A DNA stretch of 64,000 nt from Sunxiuqinia sp965230765 (lineage in GTDB: Bacteria > Bacteroidota > Bacteroidia > Bacteroidales > Prolixibacteraceae). Below, in pieces: positions 25,048 through 32,790 of this stretch (its first letter is position 1; each line of letters starts with the position of its first letter). The stretch spans positions 1,426,001 to 1,490,000 of the forward strand of contig CBDDLR010000001.1 in NCBI GenBank assembly GCA_965230765.1. Direction: 5' to 3'. The notes under the pieces were generated by a model. It had not been told where the DNA came from. It searched no databases and saw only the letters and a list, made by a program, of their open reading frames with translations. The position numbers and the translations under genes were made by a program.

Positions 25048-26484
25048 ATGAAACGACTGAAGATTAAAGAAGTATTGAATGGCAGCCAAAAAGGCCAACA
25101 AGTATTGGTAAAAGGATGGGTAAGAACTAAAAGAGGTAGTAAAAATGTAAATTTTATTGCCCTTAATGATGGCTCGACAATAAATAATTTGCAGGTTGTT
25201 GCCGATGTTGAACAATTAGGAGAAGAACTTTTAAAAGATATTAATACGAGCACATCGTTGGCTGTTACAGGAGATTTGGTTGAATCACAAGGAAGCGGAC
25301 AGTCTGTGGAATTGGTTGCAACTGCAATTGAAATTTATGGAAAAGCCGATCCTGAAGTTTATCCAATTCAACCTAAAAAACATACGCTGGAATTTTTGAG
25401 AGAGAACGCCCACTTGCGTTTCAGGACTGCTACTTTTAGTGCAGTTTTCCGCATTCGCCATGCCATGGCTTTTGCTATTCATAAATATTTCAACGACAAA
25501 GGTTTTTATTACATGCATACCCCAATTGTTACAGCATCTGATGCTGAGGGGGCAGGGCAAATGTTTCGGGTTTCTACGTTGCCGCCAACAAATCCGCCAA
25601 TGACAGAAGAGGGAGAGGTGGATTATGCACAGGACTTTTTTGGAAGGCCGACAAACCTAACTGTTTCCGGTCAGTTGGAAGGAGAGCTTGGAGCAACGGC
25701 TTTGGGTGAGATATACACCTTTGGCCCTACTTTCCGTGCAGAGAATTCGAACACTACACGCCACCTGGCCGAGTTTTGGATGATTGAGCCAGAGATGGCT
25801 TTTTATGACTTGACAGACAACATGGATTTGGCTGAAGATTTTCTAAAGTACCTTACGAAGTACGCACTGGAAAACTGCATGGATGATCTGAAATTCTTAA
25901 GCAACAGACTTCAGCAGGAAGAGAAAAGCAAACCACAGGATCAACGTTCAATGGAGTTGATTGAAAAGCTTAATTTCATTGTTGACAATGATTTTGTACG
26001 TTGTACGTATACTGAGGCGATTGACATTCTTAGAAACTCAAAGCCGTTTAAGAAAGGGAAATTCCAGTTTCCTGTTGACTGGGGCACTGACCTTCAGAGT
26101 GAACACGAACGCTACCTGGTAGAAAAACATTTCAAAAAACCGGTTATTCTTATTGATTATCCTAAGGACATAAAGGCATTTTACATGAAGCAGAATGACG
26201 ACGGCAAAACCGTTGCTGCAATGGATGTTTTGTTCCCGCAAATTGGTGAAATTATTGGTGGTTCGCAACGTGAAGAAGATTACGATAAACTTGTTGCCCG
26301 CATGAAAGAAATGGATATCCCTGCCGATGAAATGTGGTGGTATTTGGATACCCGCAGGTTCGGAACTGTGCCACACGCAGGCTTTGGACTAGGGTTCGAA
26401 CGTTTCATTCTTTTTGTTACCGGAATGGGAAATATTCGTGACGTTATTGCATTCCCGCGTACACCAAAGAATGCCGAGTTTTAG
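25048..26484 (+). CDS. asnS: Asparaginyl-tRNA synthetase
   Basis: Class II aminoacyl-tRNA synthetase that charges tRNA-Asn. The protein has 478 residues. An N-terminal OB-fold anticodon-binding domain (VLVKGWVRTKRGSKNVNFIA) precedes the catalytic core. Class II motif 2 is FRAENSNTTRHLAEFWMIEP, and motif 3 is GFGLGFERFILFVTG. The segment VTASDAEGAGQMF and the long insert (about residues 180-200) are typical of AsnRS rather than AspRS. It is monocistronic. Confidence 0.96.
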   Translation: MKRLKIKEVLNGSQKGQQVLVKGWVRTKRGSKNVNFIALNDGSTINNLQVVADVEQLGEELLKDINTSTSLAVTGDLVESQGSGQSVELVATAIEIYGKADPEVYPIQPKKHTLEFLRENAHLRFRTATFSAVFRIRHAMAFAIHKYFNDKGFYYMHTPIVTASDAEGAGQMFRVSTLPPTNPPMTEEGEVDYAQDFFGRPTNLTVSGQLEGELGATALGEIYTFGPTFRAENSNTTRHLAEFWMIEPEMAFYDLTDNMDLAEDFLKYLTKYALENCMDDLKFLSNRLQQEEKSKPQDQRSMELIEKLNFIVDNDFVRCTYTEAIDILRNSKPFKKGKFQFPVDWGTDLQSEHERYLVEKHFKKPVILIDYPKDIKAFYMKQNDDGKTVAAMDVLFPQIGEIIGGSQREEDYDKLVARMKEMDIPADEMWWYLDTRRFGTVPHAGFGLGFERFILFVTGMGNIRDVIAFPRTPKNAEF

Positions 26485-26709
26485 GATCACAAAAATTTCG
26501 TGCAATAAATATTTCATGTAACAGTTTTTTGTATAGCCAGTAAGATACAAGGGTGTCTAACTTTGTTTGTGCGCATTTGTTAATAAAAATATTCGAATAG
26601 CTTAATCCTCTGTTGATAGAATTATCTAAGGATTAACGTTATTCTTGATAGTGCTTTTGAGTTACCTGTAAATATTTGTAAGGGCTGATATATTTATCAG
26701 TTAAGCGGA

Positions 26710-28188
26710 ATGAAACAATCTGTAACAACCATTATTTTTTCGTGTTGCCTTTGTTTGTTGGCGAGCATTTGTAAAAGTCAAACCAGTTTAAGCTTTTATC
26801 ATACTCCTGAATTGCAACAAACGGCAGGTTTCAATCCTGCATTTATTTCTGCTGAGGAAAAGTTTATAGTAAGTGGTTTACCAACATCTGGTTTCAGCAT
26901 AAGTTATAACGATCGGGTGGCTTTAAGCAAGGTGACAGATTTGTTGTTTGAAGAAGAGGTGAATGAAGTTATGAAAGATATTTTCAGGAGCCTTGTCAAC
27001 CGCAGGTTGTTTTTTCAATCCGGGGAATTTGGCATTTTGAATTTCAATTATACCAGTAAAGTTGGCTTGTTCAATTTTGTTGTGAAAGATCATGCAAGTT
27101 TGATGCTTGATTTTGAGGGTGATCTTTCCAAATTTTTAATGAATTCAAAAGAGCGAAGTGTACCCTTTGGATTGTCGCAAGACTTTCCGTTAGAGGCTGT
27201 TCATTACAGGGAATATAGTTTGGGATTTTCCAGATCCTTCTTAAACAACAGACTGACAGCCGGAATTCGCGCAAAAATTCTCTACGGAAAATCATACCTG
27301 TCTTCAGAGGTTTCAGCAACCAATAGGCTAACAGCCACTAAGTTCGATGTAGTTTCATCTGGGAAAATATACATGTCGTTACCTGCAGAGAGGGAAGAAA
27401 ACGATGATGGTCAATTTACCAGAATTGATCCGTTAGGGAACAGTTCGATTTTCAACTATTTGACCAATAATGGAAATAGAGGAACTGCGATTGATTTTGG
27501 GTTTAATTATTCAATCAAGCCTAATTTGGAGTTGTCTGCAAGTATCATAAATATTGGGAAGATTAATTGGAAGGAAGATACACATGACATGGATTTTGGG
27601 AGTACTTATGAGCTTACCCGAACAGATGTTGAGCCAGAATTTCGAGATGGGGGAATTTATGTTTCCAAAATTGACCTGGATGTATCATTCGATGATAACA
27701 TTGAAGAACTATTTGACTTGCTAAATGCTGAAGACTTTAGCTTCAAAAGATCGATTCCTGTAAGTTATTTTCTGGGGTTAAAATACAACGTAAATGAAAA
27801 CCTGGATTTGGGCTTGGTTGAAAGGTTAATATCGTACGACAATTTTTATTTCAACAGTCTGGCATTCACGGTTAACCGCAAACTTGATGAGCGCTTTACG
27901 GTTGTTTCCGGATTTGGGGTTTATGGCGATTCATACATCAATGTTCCACTTGGGGCAACTTATAAATGGTACAAAGGGCAGGCTTATTTAAACGTGGAAA
28001 ATCTTTTTTCAATTTTTTCTATAGGTGTGTCAGATTATCAGGGGGTTTCATTTGGGGTATCTTTCTTCCCGTTTAAGCCGAAAATGAAATACGATCGGGT
28101 TAAGTATTTACCTTTCTTCAAGAAAAAGAGAAAAAAGAAAAAAACAGATGATGGATTGATCTTTAAAGGGGAGCAAAATTCGATATAA
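26710..28188 (+). CDS. DUF5723-type outer-membrane protein
   Basis: A 492-residue protein with a signal peptide (IIFSCCLCLLASICKSQ). The sequence after it (SLSFYHTPELQQTAGFNPAF) and the long run of short amphipathic segments (LNFNYTSKVGLFNFVV, LSASIINIGKINWKEDT) indicate a beta-barrel protein. It resembles DUF5723 proteins of Bacteroidota, which are related to PorV/OmpP1-like barrels. The C-terminus is very basic (FFKKKRKKKKTDDG), unusual for a barrel and probably exposed. It is followed by rpoN. A TAACTTTG -7-like element lies at 26558. Function is unknown. Confidence 0.65.
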   Translation: MKQSVTTIIFSCCLCLLASICKSQTSLSFYHTPELQQTAGFNPAFISAEEKFIVSGLPTSGFSISYNDRVALSKVTDLLFEEEVNEVMKDIFRSLVNRRLFFQSGEFGILNFNYTSKVGLFNFVVKDHASLMLDFEGDLSKFLMNSKERSVPFGLSQDFPLEAVHYREYSLGFSRSFLNNRLTAGIRAKILYGKSYLSSEVSATNRLTATKFDVVSSGKIYMSLPAEREENDDGQFTRIDPLGNSSIFNYLTNNGNRGTAIDFGFNYSIKPNLELSASIINIGKINWKEDTHDMDFGSTYELTRTDVEPEFRDGGIYVSKIDLDVSFDDNIEELFDLLNAEDFSFKRSIPVSYFLGLKYNVNENLDLGLVERLISYDNFYFNSLAFTVNRKLDERFTVVSGFGVYGDSYINVPLGATYKWYKGQAYLNVENLFSIFSIGVSDYQGVSFGVSFFPFKPKMKYDRVKYLPFFKKKRKKKKTDDGLIFKGEQNSI

Positions 28189-28283
28189 TCTTCAACGAAG
28201 GTTGACAAATCCTTTTCTTTTTAAGTGTAGTTAAGCTCGTGTTAGTATAAAAATCTTAATTTTGGGGGAAAGATAGAAAAGGT

Positions 28284-29732
28284 ATGCCATCTCAAAAACT
28301 GAGTTTACAACAAAAGCTGTTGCAAAAGCTTTCACCTCAACAAATTCAGGTGATCAAGCTTTTGGAGATTCCGACTATGCAGTTGGAGCAGCGGATAAAA
28401 AAGGAACTGGAAGAAAACCCGGTTCTGGAGATGGCCAGTGATATGCCCGAAGAGAATGATGGCGATCAGGAGAATGTGAGTGAGAATGAAAGCGATGAGT
28501 TTTCGCTGGAAGATTACATGGAAGATGATGACATTCCTAATTACCGATTATCTACCAACAATTACTCCAAAGACGACAAACAAGTTGATATCCCCTTTTC
28601 TTCCGGGGTGAGCTTTCATGAGTTTTTGCAAGAACAGTTGGGATTGGCTGAATTGAATGAAACCCAGCGCAAACTGGCAGAATACATTATTGGCAATATT
28701 GATGATGATGGCTACCTGCGAAGGGATTTGTATTCCATAAGTGATGATCTGGCGTTTTCAATGAACATCGATGTGACGGTGAATGAGCTGGAGGAAATAT
28801 TGGATGCTATTCAGGATTTTGATCCGCCAGGTGTGGGTGCCCGTGATTTGCAGGAGTGTTTAAATCTTCAGATACAACGAAAAAAAGGAAAAGATTCAAC
28901 TTGCCTTGCTTCACAGATCATTCAGGATAACTTTGAAGAATTTACAAAAAAGCATTACGATAAAATACTGGTTAAGCACGATATTTCTGAAGATGAACTG
29001 AAAGAGGCAATCAATGAAATCCTTAAGCTAAATCCTAAACCAGGTAGTTCATACAGCAATCCTAAAAATCAATCAAGCCAGGTAATTGTTCCCGATTTTA
29101 TTCTGGACAACATTGAGGGTGAGTTGCAATTGTCGCTGAACCAGCGAAATGTACCAGATCTGAAAATGAACAGCACCTACATGGATATGCTGAAATCGTA
29201 CACCGGGAATAAGAAGGGGGTATCAAAGGATCAAAAAGATGCGATGGTTTTTGTGAAGCAAAAGCTGGATTCAGCCAAATGGTTTATTGATGCGATTAAA
29301 CAACGGCATCATACCTTGTTGCTTACCATGTCTGAAATTATTGATTTTCAAAAAGAATATTTTAAGGAAGGCGACGAAACTAAGCTGAAACCGATGATCC
29401 TAAAGGATATTGCTGATCGGACCAGTTTGGATATTTCAACAATCTCAAGGGTTTCAAACAGTAAATATATTCAAACCCATTTCGGTATTTTTTCGTTGAA
29501 ATATTTCTTTTCGGAGGGGATGCAGAAAGATACCGGGGAAGAGGTTTCAACAAGGGAGATTAAGAAGATTTTGCAGGACTGCATTGATGGAGAGGACAAA
29601 CGCAAACCATTAACAGACGAAAAACTTGCGCAAATACTGAAAGAAAAATCGTACCCGATAGCCCGCAGAACAGTTGCAAAATATCGCGAACAACTTGGGC
29701 TTCCAGTAGCCAGGCTTCGCAAAGAATTATAA
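28284..29732 (+). CDS. rpoN: RNA polymerase sigma-54 factor
   Basis: A 482-residue alternative sigma factor. Region I is glutamine- and leucine-rich (LQQKLLQKLSPQQIQVIKLL), an acidic region II follows, then the core-binding region and the C-terminal RpoN box ARRTVAKYRE. It acts with AAA+ activators at -24/-12 promoters; no such activator is in the window. A TAATTTTG -7-like element lies at 28257-28264, 20 bases before the ATG. The next gene starts 11 bases after its stop. Confidence 0.95.
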   Translation: MPSQKLSLQQKLLQKLSPQQIQVIKLLEIPTMQLEQRIKKELEENPVLEMASDMPEENDGDQENVSENESDEFSLEDYMEDDDIPNYRLSTNNYSKDDKQVDIPFSSGVSFHEFLQEQLGLAELNETQRKLAEYIIGNIDDDGYLRRDLYSISDDLAFSMNIDVTVNELEEILDAIQDFDPPGVGARDLQECLNLQIQRKKGKDSTCLASQIIQDNFEEFTKKHYDKILVKHDISEDELKEAINEILKLNPKPGSSYSNPKNQSSQVIVPDFILDNIEGELQLSLNQRNVPDLKMNSTYMDMLKSYTGNKKGVSKDQKDAMVFVKQKLDSAKWFIDAIKQRHHTLLLTMSEIIDFQKEYFKEGDETKLKPMILKDIADRTSLDISTISRVSNSKYIQTHFGIFSLKYFFSEGMQKDTGEEVSTREIKKILQDCIDGEDKRKPLTDEKLAQILKEKSYPIARRTVAKYREQLGLPVARLRKEL

Positions 29733-29743
29733 ACAAACAGAAT

Positions 29744-30355
29744 ATGAACGCAAAGCAAATAATTGCTAAGAGCTTTTCATTGGTCTTCCATCCATTACTT
29801 ATTCCAAGTTATGGATTTTTGCTTTTAATGAATTCAGGCTTTTATTTCTCATTGTTGAATTATGAGATGAAAAAATACATTTTCCTGGTCATATTCATGT
29901 GTACTTGTTTGCTCCCTTCAATTAGTTTGTTTATTCTCACACTAAACAAGCGGTTTGATATAAATATGGAAAAAAGTACAGACCGTGTGTTCCCGTTGCT
30001 TTTTAGTTCTATCTATTATTTCTTTGGCTATTACTTGCTTGGGAAAGCTCCGGTTTATCCGATTTACCGCATTTTTCTAATCTCCACCATTTTAATAATT
30101 GTTTGTCTGATGATCATTTCATTGCGATGGAAGATTAGTAACCACATGGCAGCTATTGGCGGCCTTATTGGTGCAGTGCTGGCTCTTTCATTTAGGTTGG
30201 GCACGAACACTTCATTGTTGCTGGGAGCATTGATTTTGTTTGCTGGGATTATTGGTTTCTCCAGACTTTTATTGCAGAAACACAATTCTTTGCAAATTTA
30301 TGCAGGGTTTTTTCTCGGGTTTGCCATTAATTATTTGGTAATGGTTTTTATTTAG
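29744..30355 (+). CDS. Multi-pass membrane protein, PAP2-like
   Basis: A 203-residue protein with about six hydrophobic helices. The segment ISNHMAAIGGLIGA resembles the SxxH..G motif of lipid phosphatases of the PAP2 type, but the full set of PAP2 catalytic motifs was not found, so activity is uncertain. Its start is 11 bases after rpoN, suggesting cotranscription. Its last bases overlap by 8 the end of the convergent SPOR lipoprotein gene. Confidence 0.5.
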   Translation: MNAKQIIAKSFSLVFHPLLIPSYGFLLLMNSGFYFSLLNYEMKKYIFLVIFMCTCLLPSISLFILTLNKRFDINMEKSTDRVFPLLFSSIYYFFGYYLLGKAPVYPIYRIFLISTILIIVCLMIISLRWKISNHMAAIGGLIGAVLALSFRLGTNTSLLLGALILFAGIIGFSRLLLQKHNSLQIYAGFFLGFAINYLVMVFI

Positions 30356-30746
30356 CCATTATCCAAACATCTTTAAACTCTTCTTCTTTTTGCAGTTCAG
30401 TTAAAGCTTCTTTGGCAAGGCTAAATTTATCGAATGATTTTAATGCCAGTCGGTGATAACCGTCATCATCCTTCATAACCAAATCGGAGTTAAAACCTTT
30501 ATCGCGATAGATTTGATTTTTTTCTTCGGCAATTTCTTTTACGCTGTAAGAATTAATAACCAAAAAATATCTGTCGTCCTGATTTACACCCTCGTCAACC
30601 ACAACGGGAGTTTCAACAACAGGTTGTTCAATAACTTGTACGGTGTCTTGAGGGGCTACATCTACTTGTATAGGATCCTGCTCTTTTTTTTGTTTGCAGG
30701 AAGCAAGTACGACAAGGATTACTAAAACGATAAGATTAATTTTCAT
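30348..30746 (-). CDS. SPOR-domain lipoprotein
   Basis: A 132-residue protein from the ATG at 30746. That start gives a clean lipoprotein signal, MKINLIVLVILVVLASCKQ, with the lipobox cysteine. An earlier in-frame start at 30827 would add 27 residues and overlap the response regulator gene, so it is less likely. A short low-complexity linker rich in V, E and T precedes a SPOR domain (DRYFLVINSYSVKEIAEEKN), a peptidoglycan-binding fold. It follows the response regulator gene by 58 bases. Confidence 0.8.
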   Translation of the reverse strand: MKINLIVLVILVVLASCKQKKEQDPIQVDVAPQDTVQVIEQPVVETPVVVDEGVNQDDRYFLVINSYSVKEIAEEKNQIYRDKGFNSDLVMKDDDGYHRLALKSFDKFSLAKEALTELQKEEEFKDVWIMAK

Positions 30747-30804
30747 GCCATAATTCTTTAACACAAATGTAAAGAAATATGACATGAATACAAGGGTTTG
30801 CTGC

Positions 30805-31509
30805 TTATTCAACAAACTTGTAGCCAATACCTTTTAGGGTCTTGATATGGTCGTTGCCAATTTTTTCACGTAATTTTCGAATGTGAACATCGATTGTCCG
30901 GTCACCAACCACTACGTTGTCACCCCAAACGGAATAGTAAATTTCTTCCCGGGTGAACACTTTTCCAGGTTTTGAAACCAGCAACGAAAGCAATTCAAAT
31001 TCCTTTCGTGGGAGGATCATTTCCTGATCATCTTTTTTAATGAGGTACCTTTCTTTGTCAATGATCAAATCACCTATAGAAACAGTATTGCCGTTGTCGA
31101 CAGCGGGAGCCGTTGTTGTTGCAGCACTTCCAGAGCGCTTCAGTAAAGCTTTTACCCGGCTAACAAGTACTTTTGGACGAATGGGCTTGGTAATGTAATC
31201 ATCGGCACCAGCTTCAAATCCGGCAATTTGTGAGTAGTCTTCACCGCGTGCAGTAAGAAAAGCGATAATTGCGTGTTGCAACGAAGGAATTTTCCTGATT
31301 TCTTCGCATGCTGCAATCCCATCCATTTCCGGCATCATTACATCAAGAATGATGAGGTCAGGGGTTTTCTTCTCTGCAATCTTTATGGCCTCAAGACCAT
31401 TTTGAGCTGTGTAAACTTTGTAACCTTCTTTTTCAAGGTTGTAACTAATAAATTCCAGAATATCGACTTCATCGTCAACTAATAGGATCTTGTATTTTGA
31501 GTCATTCAT
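30805..31509 (-). CDS. OmpR/PhoB-family response regulator
   Basis: A 234-residue regulator. The receiver domain has the phospho-acceptor Asp in DLIILDVMMPEMDG and the lysine in DYITKPIRPKVL. The C-terminal winged helix has LRKEFELLSLLVS-like LPRKEFELLSLL, FTREEIYYSVWG and DRTIDVHIRKLREKIG. It lies 92 bases after a PhoR-like kinase gene on the same strand. The divergent phosphate transporter with a Pho-box-like array upstream suggests it is the PhoB of this organism. That last step is inference. Confidence 0.9.
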   Translation of the reverse strand: MNDSKYKILLVDDEVDILEFISYNLEKEGYKVYTAQNGLEAIKIAEKKTPDLIILDVMMPEMDGIAACEEIRKIPSLQHAIIAFLTARGEDYSQIAGFEAGADDYITKPIRPKVLVSRVKALLKRSGSAATTTAPAVDNGNTVSIGDLIIDKERYLIKKDDQEMILPRKEFELLSLLVSKPGKVFTREEIYYSVWGDNVVVGDRTIDVHIRKLREKIGNDHIKTLKGIGYKFVE

Positions 31510-31601
31510 AGCGGAAGATTTGCTAGTGCTAAAGTAAGTTAGATGCTTGTATTGTGTGTTAATTATTTCTTAATATTGAAACCGCTTGAAAATTAAGTAT
31601 T

Positions 31602-32639
31602 TCATTTGGCTTTTTCAAGGGTAAAGGTAAAAGTTGTTCCCTCTTCAACCACTGATTTAACATTAATTGTTTGTTCATGAGCTTCAATAATGTGTTTAAC
31701 GATGGATAAACCGAGCCCGGTACCACCTTGTTCCCTTGATCTGGATTTATCAACCCGGTAAAACCGTTCAAAAATGCGCGGCAGGTGTTCTTTTTCAATA
31801 CCAATACCATTGTCTGCCACTTCAACCATGACGTTTTCCCGCAGGTCGTAAAAAGAAATCTTAACGAACCCTTTTCGTTTCCCGTATTTTATTCCATTTA
31901 CCACCAGATTGGTAAAAACCTCCATTGTACGTTTTTTATCGGCCCTGACCTTTACGCTTTTTTCTGGCCTTCTGAACTGTAATTGGATTTTACGCTCGTT
32001 GGCCATCAGCATTTCCATTTCAAACACATCGTCAACCATCTTAACCAAGTCAAATGTTTCATATTTCAGCTTCATTTCACCCGATTCAAGTTTATTGATT
32101 GATTCAAGGTCCTCCACGATGGAAATCATCCGATCGATACTCTTTTCAGTTCGTTTTAAGTAAAGTTTGTTGATGAGTGGATCGTCGATCCCCCCTTCAA
32201 GCAAGGTTAGGATATATCCCTGTATATTGAAAATGGGGGTTTTTAGTTCGTGAGAAACGTTTCCTACAAACTCTTTCCTGTATTTCTCCAGGTCTTTCAA
32301 CCGGGTAATTTCTTTTATTTGGCTTTTCGCCCATTGCTCAACTTCAACATGAACATTGGCAAGCATATTATTAGAAACTTTGTTTTGGCTTTTTTTTCTT
32401 TTTTCTTTTGATGGTATATCCCGGATAATTTTATAAAGCGGCTCTACTTTGTCGTCAATGTAAACCCTTAAGGTATAGGTCATTATCAGGTAAATGGTGA
32501 CAAAAAGTACAACGATTATAATAATTAACGAATAATGTGGAATGTCCAGATATTCAGACACAAAAAAGAAAAAGGATGTAATGATGGTTAGCAATAAAGC
32601 TATGTATATTGAAATTCTCCTGGGCGAATAGGTCTTCAT
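31602..32639 (-). CDS. PhoR-like sensor histidine kinase
   Basis: A 345-residue kinase with two adjacent transmembrane helices (residues 8-28 and 34-55) and almost no periplasmic loop, so it probably senses a signal in the membrane or through a partner. The H-box is VGNVSHELKTPIFNIQGY, the N-box NLVVNGIKYG, and the G-boxes VADNGIGIEKEHLP and GGTGLGLSIVKHIIEAH. The short periplasmic region is like PhoR of E. coli. It is divergent from the phosphate transporter. Assignment to phosphate sensing rests on context. Confidence 0.88.
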   Translation of the reverse strand: MKTYSPRRISIYIALLLTIITSFFFFVSEYLDIPHYSLIIIIVVLFVTIYLIMTYTLRVYIDDKVEPLYKIIRDIPSKEKRKKSQNKVSNNMLANVHVEVEQWAKSQIKEITRLKDLEKYRKEFVGNVSHELKTPIFNIQGYILTLLEGGIDDPLINKLYLKRTEKSIDRMISIVEDLESINKLESGEMKLKYETFDLVKMVDDVFEMEMLMANERKIQLQFRRPEKSVKVRADKKRTMEVFTNLVVNGIKYGKRKGFVKISFYDLRENVMVEVADNGIGIEKEHLPRIFERFYRVDKSRSREQGGTGLGLSIVKHIIEAHEQTINVKSVVEEGTTFTFTLEKAK

Positions 32640-32681
32640 CTTTTTTTTCGGCTAAAATAGAAAAAAAACGCATTTTATTGA

Positions 32682-32725
32682 TTAACAGTAAATTGATGGT
32701 TAGTTAATGTTTTATTAATGTTAGA
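32682..32725 (+). promoter_or_regulatory. Pho-box-like array of four 11-bp direct repeats
   Basis: Four units start exactly 11 bp apart: TTAACAGT (32682), TTGATGGT (32693), TTAATGTT (32704) and TTAATGTT (32715). PhoB dimers bind tandem 11-bp repeats, so both spacing and position, just upstream of the transporter promoter, fit. The base sequence differs from the E. coli consensus, as expected across phyla. Confidence 0.6.
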
Positions 32726-32752
32726 TAACCCTAGTCAGTGTTACTTAGCCAT

Positions 32753-32760
32753 TATTTTTG
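32753..32760 (+). promoter_or_regulatory. -7 element of the phosphate transporter promoter
   Basis: TATTTTTG matches TAnnTTTG and lies 31 bases before the ATG at 32791. There is no TTG at the -33 position. The repeats at 32682-32725 sit directly upstream of where it would be, suggesting an activator-dependent promoter. Confidence 0.5.
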
Positions 32761-32790
32761 CCGCTTGTAAAATTTAATTTTGACAACATA

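Noticed and set aside
32758..32790. Extended PiT transporter start at a TTG
   Set aside because: It would put the coding start inside the -7 element; the ATG at 32791 matches the first helix.
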